Shown: piece after piece, positions 46,389 to 57,619 of the stretch
Numbering within the stretch: position 1 is the first letter of the stretch
Layout of the letters: the number at the start of each line of letters is the position of its first letter
Source of the DNA: Darksidea phi
Lineage: Eukaryota > Ascomycota > Dothideomycetes > Pleosporales > Lentitheciaceae
Assembly: GCA_030770425.1 (NCBI GenBank)
Contig: JASJFT010000012.1
Location: 186,001 to 250,000, forward strand
Direction of reading: 5' to 3'
Length of the DNA stretch: 64,000 nt
Translations under genes and position numbers: made by a program
The notes under the pieces: generated by a model
What the model saw: only the letters and a program-made list of their open reading frames with translations
Databases searched by the model: none
Told to the model about the DNA's origin: nothing

Positions 46389-48122
46389 ATGACGAGTTTC
46401 AAATACAAGCCGATCGGTCTCGCAGGGCCCGCCTTTCGCCTTCTTCGACTGCTCAAAGGGGACGACGACTCTATTCAGTGTCAGCTTTTTGAGTCAAAGC
46501 TCGCCTCACCAGAATATGTCAGAGATTATGCAGCTTTATCTTACACATGGGGTAGCACATCCAGACCGTGTGACATAATAATCGACGGAAGTAAAACGAC
46601 AGTCACTAAAAATGTGTATCTTGCACTTCGGGATCTCCGTTACAAAGAAAAAGACCGGGTCCTTTGGATTGACGCTCTTTGCATAGATCAAGATAATGAT
46701 GGAGAACGAGGACAGCAAGTCCAGCAGATGGGATCTATTTACAGCGAGGCAGAACGAGTCATTATCTGGTTAGGCGAAGCTACTTATGATACGAACTATG
46801 TTATGCATCATATGAAGCAACTAGAGAAAGAGGGTATCGAACGCGGCTCTAATGACCGGAATATTTCTGACAAGCAGTGGGATAATATTTGGTCAACGGT
46901 GGTACGCTGTTTAAGGACCGACCAAAAAGACCTTCTGGTTGAAGGCTTACGGTCGCTCCTTCGTCGAAGTTGGTTTAAGAGAGTCTGGATTATACAAGAA
47001 ACCGCTAATGCGCGAGTCGCCGAAATCGTTTGCGGCGGCAAATCTGTTTCAGCAAGCATCTTCGCTCTTATGCCATCTTTACTAAAGATCGCCCCGGATC
47101 CGCACTGTCAACCTATCTTAGATATTATGCCAGGTCCTCTCCGGAATAGCTCTTGGTGGGCCGAAAAGCGGGATCTTCACACAATGCTAGTCAAATTCTG
47201 CAAAAGCGAAGCGACTGACCCCCGAGATAATATTTATGCCTTGCTAGGCATAACTTCAGATGCATGCGATGCTAACCTTCCGAAAGCAAACTATGAAAAG
47301 AATCTTCAAGATATTATTTTCGACACTACTTCATTCTTACTCAACTTTAACGAATTGGACTCTCCTATCTGCCGTTTCTTCGATTGGACGTTGCCAGAGT
47401 TCTTAGGAAACTTGAATGTACTTGCCAATGAAGTACTTAAATGCGCAATGAACACTGGGCATCAGGCGTTAGTAAAGCTGCTGATAGCGCGCGACGACGT
47501 GGATGTCAACATAAAAGCAAGCGGCAAGACGCCGCTGTTGTGGGCTGCGGAGAAAGGGCACGAGGCGGTGGTGAAGCTACTGCTCGAGACCGGCAAGGTG
47601 GATGTGGACTCAAAGGACAAAACCTACGGTCGGACGCCGCTGTCGTTGGCTGCGGGGAACAGGCACGAGGCGGTAGTAAAGCTGCTGCTCGAGACCGGCA
47701 AGGTGAATATGGACTCAAAGGACGAGTACCGTCGGACGCCGCTGTTGTGGGCCGCGGGGAACGGGCACGAGGCGGTGGTGAAGCTGCTGCTCGAGACCGG
47801 TAAGGTGGATGTGGACTCAAAGGACAAGATCTACGGTCGGACGCCGCTGTCGTGGGCTGCGGGGAACGGGCACGAGGCGGTAGTGAAGCTGCTGCTCGAG
47901 ACCGGTAAGGTGGATGTGGACTCAAAGGATGACTTCGGTCAGAAGCCGCTGTCGTGGGCTGCGGAGAATGGGCACGAGGCGGTAGTAAAGCTACTACTCG
48001 AGACCGGTAAGGTGGATATGAACTTAAAGGACAACTCCTACCGCCGGACGCCGCTATTATGGGCCGCGCGGAACGGGCACGAGGCGGTGGTGAAGCTGTT
48101 ACAATCTTTCATCGCTACGTAG
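46389..48122 (+). CDS. HET-domain protein with C-terminal ankyrin repeats
   Basis: A single exon of 577 residues. The HET domain occupies residues ~45-220, with YAALSYTWGS, VLWIDALCIDQDNDGERGQQ, IYSEAERVIIWLGE and RSWFKRVWIIQE. HET domains execute the cell death or growth arrest of fungal allorecognition. Residues ~350-577 are ankyrin repeats: one diverged unit (ALVKLLIARDDVDVN), then five full units and a partial one of 34-35 residues, each with HEAVVKLLLETGKV. The repeats are nearly identical at DNA level. There is no NACHT or NB-ARC domain, so it is a compact HET-ANK architecture rather than a full NLR. The ankyrin part probably senses a partner; that is inference. It lies inside an inverted-repeat pair. 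Confidence 0.92.
   Translation: MTSFKYKPIGLAGPAFRLLRLLKGDDDSIQCQLFESKLASPEYVRDYAALSYTWGSTSRPCDIIIDGSKTTVTKNVYLALRDLRYKEKDRVLWIDALCIDQDNDGERGQQVQQMGSIYSEAERVIIWLGEATYDTNYVMHHMKQLEKEGIERGSNDRNISDKQWDNIWSTVVRCLRTDQKDLLVEGLRSLLRRSWFKRVWIIQETANARVAEIVCGGKSVSASIFALMPSLLKIAPDPHCQPILDIMPGPLRNSSWWAEKRDLHTMLVKFCKSEATDPRDNIYALLGITSDACDANLPKANYEKNLQDIIFDTTSFLLNFNELDSPICRFFDWTLPEFLGNLNVLANEVLKCAMNTGHQALVKLLIARDDVDVNIKASGKTPLLWAAEKGHEAVVKLLLETGKVDVDSKDKTYGRTPLSLAAGNRHEAVVKLLLETGKVNMDSKDEYRRTPLLWAAGNGHEAVVKLLLETGKVDVDSKDKIYGRTPLSWAAGNGHEAVVKLLLETGKVDVDSKDDFGQKPLSWAAENGHEAVVKLLLETGKVDMNLKDNSYRRTPLLWAARNGHEAVVKLLQSFIAT
47529..48102 (+). repeat. Ankyrin-encoding tandem repeat, 102-105 bp units
   Basis: Five full units and a partial sixth (ACGCCGCTGT... 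to ...GACTCAAAGGAC) differ at only a few positions. Unit length alternates between 34 and 35 codons. The high identity implies recent duplication or gene conversion. Confidence 0.92.
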
Positions 48123-51094
48123 CTTCTTATAGTATTTTATTAGCCTCCACCCCGCCTAACTATACTATTCTACTTTCTATATGTATTCTATAAACAGCTG
48201 ACTAGAACATTCGTTTGCTTTAGAAATCGAATTATTTTCATACTTAGCTTAGAAACCAAGTCAAAGCGTTGAGTTTTGGCCTAAGCAGTGACGTCATCCC
48301 GATAGTTATGTCGGGATTTGGTATCATTTGCTAACTGCTCTGGAGTCGGAACTTCATATTCTGAGCGTCCGTACAGCCATAGGTGAATGTGCGCGCCACA
48401 TCAGAAATAAGGCTGAAGATGACTTTCTAGCATTATAGTAAGGCTCTGAGGCTTAGATAAGACCCTTTTATGAGTGCTAAGACTGGTAAGGGCTTGATGG
48501 TGGTGCTGTAGGAGTGAAACGCTGTTTCGACATAAAAGAAGGCTCTCTGTAAAGCAGGCGCGACAGCGACGATGCGAACGTAATTTTTAGGTGGAAGGGG
48601 CCCACGAGACTTAGAAGTAGCTTTAGTACATGACTCATACAGATTTATGGTGAATATTAACGTGCGCACAGATTTCAAGTTGCTGGAAGTCAAAGTAACC
48701 CTTATATTTTTCGGCACGGGGGTTTTTCGCTACGCAGGGAGGGACGTTAGCCGATAATTAAGTCCACACAATACCATCCTCTTTATCATGCCCTGTGGCA
48801 GCAAAGAAATTATACAGCCAACGTGAGAAGTAGATCAGCCAGTCACTCCCGATCCAGGAGAAATCACGATCGCCATATCGTTCGACCTCTCGAAATCAAT
48901 GGCTGAGAAGCTCAGTGATGTTCTGTATGCTGCCACGTTCGAAGCCTCCGATTCAATATTGGGTTTCGTCATGAAAGCCGTGGCAGTTCCGGGTCCTCTA
49001 ATACCAGACTCAGCAGGTTGAAGAGCTAGCTGCGTAGATAGATAGAGCGATCGATGGAACTGTGGAGGATGGAGTGTAACGATTTGCTGATAAAGATTTA
49101 TATATGGGACGTTGAGTAGGCAGCCGGTCACGTTTCCTGCTCCTGAGTCTGGTAGACTACCGCCGCTACCGCTCAATATCATAGCATGCGCCACGCCCTC
49201 TCTATAAGGCTCAGGCTGTTACTCTCATAGTTATGCCGTGACGTGAGCCTCAGGTAACGACTGCAACCTCCTTTGGTTTCAACAACCTTCTTGTGGAACC
49301 GGCGACCAGATCTCGACTGAGTGCTGGGAGGGGGGCAGCTGGGTCCTCATCCTCATCGTCATCGTCCAAGGGTGTCACAGGAGCAACGCTTACTGCTACC
49401 TCGGTGTGCGGCTCGTCATCCTCCGAATCGCTAAAATGCGAGACCGGCTCGCTCTCAAGCGGCTCACTGCACGTGGTGGATTAGAAGGCAGATTTGAGCA
49501 CTGAGCAAAGACATACCGGCGCGTGATATTCCTGTTGTAACCCCTTTTAAAAAGAGGATCCGGCTTATTTTTGTTCAAGGACGGTGCCGCCCCTAGGTGA
49601 TAGGAAGATTCCCAAACATTATCCGGCTAGATCTGCCCCAATCTTCCTTTATACGACAGCGGGCGGCAGCTGTGGTGACGCTGAGCGTCCTCGCTTTCGT
49701 GCCATGCTGGTGCGCAATGTGAAGGCAAGATTGCATGAGAATGTTTGTGAGTGAGGAGACTTTAGACGAGAGAATCTTGACCGAAAGAAGCCTGAAAAAA
49801 TTACATTGTGCGTCCCCACGGTGGGTGGCGCCTTCCTCAACCATCGAGCCGTCCTGCTAGCGCGCAGACGAGCCAGTCACGCCACGACATCCAGGTATTT
49901 GGATCTGCCATTAAAAAGGAGATAAAGAAGGTCGGAAGCGGAGGTATGTCCGTTGCCGCGCAAAGCTGAGATGGCAGACCTTTCACATACCACTCCGTGT
50001 CTCCTCTATAGAAAAAAGCTAGGTGCGCAGATCTTCAAGGCCGCGGCTTTTGCTCGGGTCTTTTCTTTCTTGTTTCCAGCAATTATCCTTTCTCGTCTTT
50101 TCTATTCCAAATACGTGTCATGATCTAGCCCTGTTTCACTAGAAGTCGAAAGTTGCACCTTTTGCATGGGAAATGTGTTGTTCCCCATAGAGAGTGGGAT
50201 GAAATACTATTAGAGGCAGCGATGCAGCTCAACTTGATCCAGGACCGCTCCAAACTACCACACGTTGGCCAATACACATCTACTGAGACTTCAGCGTATG
50301 AGATAGACGAGGCATGCAATTACCCAATCACTACACGGACCCACCGGTGTCGGTGATTCACGCGAAGAAAGAAAAGAGAGGCCAATACTAAACGTACTGC
50401 AAAGGTGCAGAAGGTCGGAGACATGTTTGGCAGCAGATATGCTTTCGGCGCATCGTTCGAGCGACACTTCAACGTTGGCCGTATACGTACAAGTAAGCGA
50501 ACGAGCAAAGAGCCATTGAGTTGAAGAATGACCGACTCTTAAAGCTTCAGAGAACTCGAGATGTGCCGAAGTATTTGGAGATGTCTCGTAGACGTGCGAT
50601 GGGATGAAGTTCGCGCAGCTCTTCTAAAGGTATTCCCTTCGACTACGAAACCACTGCGAGAGAATCACAACAAGGGCGAGGCCAGAGCGTCTCTCTCTGG
50701 ATTCCGAACGACCTGTCAGTACCTGCTCCTATATCAAAGTCTCGATTTACGATGCGTGGAATCTCGGATGTGCTAACCCTGACTGTGGACCTACAAAAGT
50801 GTCAGTGCTTTCCTTCTGAAGCATCGGTAGTCGCTGGGACCATCCGCCTCCACGGTAAAGGGCAGAGTTAAAAGACTTCAACATACTCTCCTGTACGGTC
50901 ACTTGTATTGAAGGCTATCTACGTGCCCGAGTCAAAATTGAGGGTTTGAGGCGCACAGCTACAGTCATGGAGAAGAGGAGACCGGAGATTGCTGAAGCCG
51001 ACGAGACCAACGGTGATTTCATTGCCGGTCATCGAGCGATGATAGAGGGCGGTTCTGCCGGTATTGAGAATAGCCCTACCGGTGCCGAGGCAGA
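48123..51094. other. Gene-poor stretch downstream of the HET-ankyrin gene
   Basis: Short frames only. A minus-strand frame of 94 codons (48717-48433) lies just inside the right inverted repeat and one of 119 codons (49194-48835) lies just outside. Neither is recognised and both may be random. A small hairpin ATCCCGA...TCGGGAT is at about 48297-48318. Confidence 0.4.
48709..48749 (-). repeat. Right terminal inverted repeat
   Basis: Its reverse complement starts TAACGTCCCTCCCTGCGTAG and matches the left repeat at 44616-44657. Confidence 0.75.
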
Positions 51095-51339
51095 GGGGGG
51101 GGGGGGGGGGGGGGGGGTGGAGGCGGAGGGCCGAAAATTTTAGTGTGGCCACTATCAAATAAAGAATATCCGTGGGGGGGGCGTTAGAGCGGGAGATTCT
51201 GGGGGGGGGNNNNNNNNCCCCCCCCCCCCCCCCCCCCCGCCCCCCCCCCCCCCCCCCGCCCCCCCCCCCCCCCCCCCCGCCCCCGCCCCCCCCCCCCCCC
51301 GCCCGGCGCCCCGCCCCCCCCCCCCCCCCCCCCCCCCCC
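51095..51339. repeat. Poly-G / N-gap / poly-C low-complexity tract
   Basis: A 23-base G run (51095-51117) and shorter G runs are followed by eight N (51210-51217) and then about 120 bases of almost pure C to 51339. It is probably a sequencing or assembly artefact or a true homopolymer tract. No protein should be inferred here. Confidence 0.9.
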
Positions 51340-51746
51340 GAGTGGCGAGGAGCCCATTCTGTATAGTGTGACATCTACTGAAGTGATATAGAAGTGGCTG
51401 GTCGTAGTAGATTCTCGTCTTGATTGGCTCTCGTAGGAAGGAAGTAGGTTGTAGACGTGGATACCGGGATGCATCAATGATGCGCATAACCCTTTGGGAA
51501 AGCCGCATCTGCACCCTCGGAGTTGTTGGACAAAACAAGCAACCGCGCACAACGCCAGTACATGATTTCAAACAATACCATAGTTGTGCGTAGAACAACG
51601 AATGCACATTAACGGGATAAAATAGATACAACAGAGCAACAAACGCCCATATCCCAACATCTATCAGCCCAAAGACCTAATGCCTCGATCTAGTTCATAC
51701 AGCGCTATTTCAACCAGTCTTCCGCTCTATCTACTTTCTACTACCA

Positions 51747-53860
51747 TTACACCTTCCCCAGCAACAAGATTTCGCCTTCCGCTCCACTATCACTCGTGAT
51801 GTACAATCTGTCAGAACCATCTTTCGCAATGGACACGGGCCGGAAACACTGCGTCGTCGAGCAATGCTCCTCATCCAGATTCCACAGGATGTTGCTGTAG
51901 CCTGTGGTGTTGCTCTGCGCGATCGCGCTCCTTGGCCGGAATCCAGAAGTAGACTTTGTGAAGGGAACTTCGACGAGTTTGTAGCCGGTGCTGGGGTTGC
52001 GGTTCCACGATCCGTGGAAGGTCACGTACATGCTCGTATAATTTCTGTTGAATGTCGCATCCAGCGGCGCACTATGGGCGGCAAACGCTAAACTCGCCGG
52101 CACACTACGCACATCACACGTCGCATCCGCAAACGTCTCGTTGGGCGTGAGCACAAACTGGTCGCCAATGGCGAATGTGTGGTCGGTTATGCCATTGGGT
52201 TTCCAGACGGTGTAGCAGGTCGGGTATCCGTACCATTGCTTATTCTCAACGGAAGGGTCGCCGAGGTAATTGATTTCGTCGGCAGGGTTGTCGGCATGCA
52301 CGTCTGTTTCGATGGTACCGATCTTGCGGTGTATGTCGTCCGACGAGTTCTCGACTTCCCAGAGCCTATGTGAAGTTAGTGGATGGAAGTATGCAGAGGA
52401 AGGGAAGGACGTACATTCCATCAGCATCGAAGGCGAGACCTACGCCGTTCCGTAGACCGTAACCCATCTGATAGCCTCCGCTTACGTAGTCGTAACCATC
52501 TGTTGGTGTTTTGGTAGTGTCGAAGACTTTAACGCAAGAGCGGCCGACGGCCACGTTGCCTGCTTCATAGTCGAAGTTGTCATTCGAACCGTGTGATACG
52601 ACAAGTAGGTTTGGATGTTTGGGTGGAATAGCCAATGTGCGTGTTACATGGCCTCTGTCGTCCATTCCGCCAATTACGATCCTAGATGAATTGCCAACAC
52701 TCTTGGCGGTGGCATCGTAGTCCCAGGCATACACTTGCGTCGCCGAGCTGGCGTACAAGGTTTTGCCATCTGCGCTAAGGACGATGCCGTGGTTGAGATT
52801 CCTTTGGGAGACGACCGTGGTTTGGGAAGCGAGGCAGCCGTTGGAGCCAATAGTATGAGCGGTTATGCCCTTGCCGTTCTGGATGACGAGGAGATTATCC
52901 GCCGTATCGAAGAGGATCCCTCGCGGCTGCGTCAAATCCCCGGCAACCTTTACTGCTTTCCAACCTTTGGCGGTCAACACGGGGGAGTGAAAGTCTTTCA
53001 CGCCAGCGCAGGAGGTAGGAATGCCTGATTGGATTGGGCCCGGTGTCGCTGATGGAGTCGCGCTCGTGGCCAAAGTGCTTGACCGTATTGGTGTCGAGCT
53101 TGGAAGAGGAGTTGAGGGTGGCTTGTCTGGAATCAGATTGCTCGCAACGAGTTTATCAAAGTCCGCGTTCTTCCCCTGAGATAGATCGAGGCTCCAGTGG
53201 CCGAATCCAGTATGAACGTTGAATGTAGACCGATTGTTCGCCGGCTCCTTAGGCAATTTACCTGCAAGACCGTGTGCAAACGGTAATGCTGGATTTGTAG
53301 TATCAAGCGACACTATTTTGCCCTCCGTGTCCAGCCATTGGGAGCAGCCCCTGCACCGTACATGCAAAGTCCAGTGTGTCGTATTGTAGCCTGTTCCCTT
53401 GAGATATGAATACTCGGCGTCAGCATACGGTTGTGGTAAACTTAAGCCGCTACGATGTGTTAGTGCCAGTTCGTAGATTGAATGAAATGCATCTTACAAA
53501 GCCATTCTTGAAGAGTAGATAACTGTGCTTGAAGCATTGTTCACCCAGCCCATCGTCAGCGGTACATAGGGCATTGTTCCACCCCAAGAGAATCCCACCC
53601 AGCCATTCTTCATGGGTGAAACGATCTGCAGGACAGTATCGAAAGGCGCGACATTGGTATCTGGAAGAGCGACGCCGATTGTGACCCCGTTATCGCCGGT
53701 CCATCTTGAGTAACATATCGATGTAGATACGTCGCAGTACCGCTTAGATGCCTGGCCAAGTGCTTCGCTGATCAGTACGGTGCTCAGTTGTTGCGCAATT
53801 GGGTTACTTACCTGAACCTGTGAGGATAGCAAATACCGCCGCTGACAAGCAGAGCTTCAT
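51747..53860 (-). CDS. Secreted cytochrome b-quinoprotein dehydrogenase (AA8-AA12 type, pyranose/sorbosone dehydrogenase-like)
   Basis: Exons 53860-53812, 53762-53498, 53449-52415 and 52365-51747 (minus strand) give 655 residues; introns are 48-49 bp. The signal peptide is MKLCLSAAVFAILTGSA. Residues ~20-215 are a cellobiose-dehydrogenase-type cytochrome b domain, with WVGFSWGGTMPYVPL supplying the likely haem Met and VHTGFGHWSLDL a likely His. A Ser/Thr/Pro linker follows. The C-terminal part is a six-bladed beta-propeller of the PQQ-dependent sugar dehydrogenase type: DLTQPRGILFD, RNLNHGIVLSADGKTLY, YGLRNGVGLAFDADGM, VTFHGSWNRNPSTGYKL and CFRPVSIAKDG. It probably oxidises sugars outside the cell and passes electrons via haem, for example to LPMOs. 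No CBM1 is seen. Confidence 0.9.
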
Positions 53861-55765
53861 GGTGAGTAAATGTGATAAGGATCTGCTGTGAGATGTACCT
53901 CATGATGGCAGGTTCCCGTGGTTTTATCAGCGCGTAGCGATGTCGTGGATAAGCTGCTAGCACTTTGTTCCTGAAAGATTAATTACTGACTTGTAGCGAT
54001 AGTCATCCTACAGCTAAGATGGACAGGGGTGTATGAACTCTGGTACCCATCCCGGGCGCGACAACTGAATATCGGTGAATTGGCTTGGACTATGACGCCT
54101 CAAGGCTCGGCATGCGTTAGGAAGTTGCTCAGGCGACCGGAAGCTTATGGAAATGTGGGTAGCTTGGGAGAGCATTGCATATCGGCACTGTGGGGTGTGG
54201 GGTGTGGGGTTCGTTTCCTCTGCCGTGGATATGGGGTAGCACGCACGCATCGGCAAGTCTCTCTGGGCCTTATCTTCATGATCGCCGGAAATGCGAAAAC
54301 TAAGATCGAACGATCGATGGCCTGACGATATCAAGACATCTCTCAAAGCCATGGCGCGGCTGTGATCACGATATTCCGGGTTCTGGTCGCTGAGCCTCTC
54401 GTCAAGGAATACGGCGGCCCGGAGGGAGTGGCGAGCGAAGTCGCGTTTCTGTGGGTGTGAGGAGCCCGTAGATGAAGGGCTATAATATCATTTGATTGAT
54501 ATTGGACGCGGTAAGACCACAATGGCGCGTTAGTAGGTTAGGCATGGTCACAGCTTTCTAGACCAATTTGATTGATGGCGCTGAGATAGATGAACTGAAG
54601 CATTTAGCCTTGAAACGTCAGTGCGAATTTGATTGAGGTGTCAGCCCCGACAAGACGTCGTAATAAGAATGAGGCTCTAAGCGAAATCCTTCTGGAAGGT
54701 TACCGGACCGATCGCCGAAGCTTGGTGATGCGAAATATCGATCTAGTACGTCGCCCTGTCGAGGCGATTGCCGTCCTGAGATATTTTTCGCTGCTTTCGG
54801 CCACTTTGTGCGTCTCATGCGCGATCAATTGACGGCACATGTGTCGCGGGTGGGCGGAAGTGCGACGAAGCACGACGGAGCGACGTTGCTGACGACAACC
54901 GGATGGAGCGAATGCGTCGAGGGAAGTTCCGAGGTTGTTCGATTCGCACGGACCCACAACGATCTTGCTCCAGGTCCTCAAATATTCTTCTCCAAAGACA
55001 CGGACGTATATCAAAAGAATGACGAAGATGAAGAACAGTGCAAACACCCAAGGACGTGCCTGAAAAAATGCAGCGGGGCACTGAAGTAAATAGGCGGAAC
55101 GAGGCAGGGATTTGCCAATACCCCTCTCAAGAGCTACCAGACGTGCGGAACAGTTGGACGAAGCTGACCTAAACACTCCAATCTAGACCCTATCGCATGC
55201 AAAACTTGCTATCTCTATATCCTCGTTTTAGCAGATGACCGGACAATCTTCCCATGCATATACCTCTCCGCAGCCTGACCACCCAACTCATTTCTCAACA
55301 AACTTAACACTCACATTTTCGCTCTTCTCTTCTTCAACATAGCCTACAACATTTCCTTCAGCTCAGTCACTTCGTCCACAACATCATCGTCCAACGCCTC
55401 TTTACCGGTCCAATGATGAGCTTCTCACAGCATCTTGCGAGCGATCTGCGGTGGTAGCTTCGAATGTTCAAACAGGGAAGAGGGCCTATACCGGGGACAT
55501 GAGAGTCGGGTCCCAATTCCCGTTCAATATCGCGCAATACTCTTATAATCTCTTAGGCAACCCGAACGTTCAACCGGTTCTCATAGACCTTGTATTGCAA
55601 GAACGAAGGCGCGACCATTGCGATCGACACAAAGATTCTAATATGGCCACAGGCCCAATTTGAATCCTAAGAAAGACGCCGTTAGCTACAATCGCAGTAA
55701 CTATCCTGGTTACTGGAAGCATTGCTTAGTAGGGCACTGAGCTCAAGCAGAGCCCTCAATGCGCT
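53861..55765. other. Gene-poor stretch
   Basis: Only short overlapping frames. A GTGTGGG triple repeat occurs near 54190. The promoter of the AA8-AA12 gene lies at its left end. Confidence 0.45.
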
Positions 55766-56598
55766 TCACAACACCGTAATGGAGCAAACCGCGTAGAATT
55801 CTGAACTGGATGACGGAAGTTTAAGCCACGGCGCACCGTAAGAACAACTCGCACTTGGAGACAGGCCGAATTTCTCTGACACGTAGTGACTAAAGCAAGC
55901 GTTGAGAGGATACAGACTGTTTCTCTGGTGGGAAGGGTATACTCGGACTCGGAATTGCTTTCTACATCTCACCAGCCAAACTCTTGGTTCCAGTCCGCCA
56001 ATGCCGCCATATGAACCGAACCACTCTTGCAGCTGCAATAGTGTAGGCCCAGCATTGGCACCTCCAGAAGTGAAATAGCTATTCATCATATGCAGTTGAG
56101 TGGCAACGTTCGTAGCGAAATCTCTATCGAGGGAGTGGGTCGGTGGGACTCGCAATCCCCGAAGTATACCAGCCGTCTCGAGCTCTCCCAGGGCTAGGCT
56201 GGTGATTGGGGCAGTAGCTGGTGAGTAGGATTCTACATAGGACATAGATCCGCTCCAAAATCCACGAAAAACTCAGATGTAGCGTGAGACAAGCTCATGC
56301 CTGGGAATTGGCCGAGCGAGCGTCGCTGCATGACCTTCCCGCGAACGTCCATCAGGTGCTTCAGGCTGCCTACAGCAATAGGCCGCCTTCTACTCAAGTC
56401 ATCGAGTGCTCGTGCCTTAATGGCCAGTTTCTCTTCAACGAGAATGACAAGACCAGAATCTAATAAGCAGCCATAGAGTGCGCCTAATCGATCACGCGCA
56501 CCGTGGTGTCCCATACATGTACGTGTGAGTCCCAAGCGGTTAGTTTCCGTGGGTTTCTTATTCAAAGCGCAAACAGATTTCCAACCTTGAGCAAGCAC
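55766..56598 (-). pseudogene. Possible broken gene in two overlapping frames
   Basis: Minus-strand frames 56598-56233 (GARDRLGALYGCLLDSGLVI, LAIKARALDDLSRRRPIAVG) and 56245-55766 (SLALGELETAGILRGLRVPP, LLQLQEWFGSYGGIGGLEPR) both look coding and meet at about 56240. A one-base frameshift would make a single protein of roughly 280 residues. No family was recognised. Confidence 0.35.
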
Positions 56599-56879
56599 TC
56601 CAGATATAGTTCAGTACGGAGAATATATAGTGTATACTTTTCATGATAGCCTACGCGATTTTCGTGACTGGGGTACAATTATACAGGTACAGATGCTGTC
56701 TTCAAGGCTCGCATAGTTTTGAACAGGCGTTCGCTTCATGTTTACCTTCGACCTCTCTACTGGAAGAGTGACGACTGACAGTTCATGGTACTCTCGCTTA
56801 AGCATCAGAGTCCTCTGCAACCAACCCGATCCTTCGCTGCCGCCTCGCTTCCTTATAGGCTTCCTCCCGTTTATCCATC

Positions 56880-57619
56880 CTATATCCATGGTATTTTGCA
56901 ACTATTCGTTATCTTCATACTCTTTTTCGCTTTCTGTAATTTCATTGACTGCCTTCTCTTCCCCATGAATCCAATTAAGAAATCGTGTGGTAACTGTGCG
57001 TACCACTCATCATCCAGTTCCGGGAACGGCTTCCAGTTTCGGTTGTTCGCGTCAAGATAGTACTCCAGGAGCGGATCATCGGCGGCCACGTGCGTGAAGG
57101 CGTATATGACAACGTCGAGAAAAAAGTACTCCACGATTGGTGTCGCCCCCAACGATTTGACGATTGGTATCCGTATAAAGTTGTGGTACGACAAATCGAT
57201 CTGCGAAAGCGTAAAGCTTGATCCTCAAGAGGTCAGTTCTGAGGCAGCAGTAATTATTGGGCTCAGCTACCCAGCTGGCGATGTAACCCCACTTGTCATC
57301 ATCCACAGGCAGCTTTTGAGTGTACAACTAGTGGACGAGAACATTGAACACCTCAATTTCAACATCCTTGAGCATGACCACTCCTTCTTGGAACTCTTGC
57401 CATCTTCCGTTGAGAGCCCGCTTGAAGTACTCGGAATGGTGAACTAGAAGGGCCTTGTGCAGCGCGTATTGCGTATGATCGGGACGAACTAGGACGGTGA
57501 CGATGCTAGCGATGCCTTGACGTGCGGCCGTACTTCAATAGCTGTTAGTGTGCCCCTGTGAGAGGCAACGCGGGGATTTACTTGTTGGACAGGGGGAAAT
57601 TCGGATTGCCTGTGGTCAT
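56880..57619 (-). pseudogene. BTB/POZ-domain protein pseudogene
   Basis: Exon 1 is 57619-57582 (MTTGNPNFPLSNK), then a 49-bp intron with a CTAAC branch site, then exon 2 from 57532. The BTB fold is clear: VTVLVRPDHTQYALHKALLV, HSEYFKRALNGRW, then VFNVLVH-stop-LYTQKLP. In relatives this site is Trp, so TGG has become TAG (57328-57330). Further on, LLRIKLYAFADRFVVPQLYT continues, then the frame shifts within about 57120-57175 before IYAFTHVAADDPLLEYYLDA and LDDEWYAQLPHDFLI, typical of the C-terminal part of this fungal BTB family. One nonsense and one frameshift lesion make it non-functional. Confidence 0.8.

Larger units (their letters stand above)
44616..48749. mobile_element. Candidate TIR-bounded element or nested transposon remnants holding a HET-ankyrin gene
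   Basis: The sequence at 44616-44657 (TAACGTCCCTTCCTGTGTGG then CGAAAAACCCCC and CCGAAA) recurs in inverted orientation at 48709-48749 with about four substitutions and one indel. Both copies have TA at the outer edge followed inward by ACGTCCC, as expected for a Tc1/mariner-pogo element inserted at TA. Inside lie a transposase N-terminal fragment and the HET-ankyrin gene. The 4.1-kb span is about twice a normal pogo/Fot element, so either a gene was captured or two remnants of one family happen to flank the gene. Confidence 0.45.

Noticed and set aside
47506..47925. Minus-strand 139-codon Pro/Arg-rich repetitive frame
   Set aside because: It is the antisense of the ankyrin repeat DNA of the HET gene.
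51172..51631. Gly- or Pro-only frames across the poly-G/poly-C tract
   Set aside because: They span an N gap and homopolymers, so the translation is meaningless.
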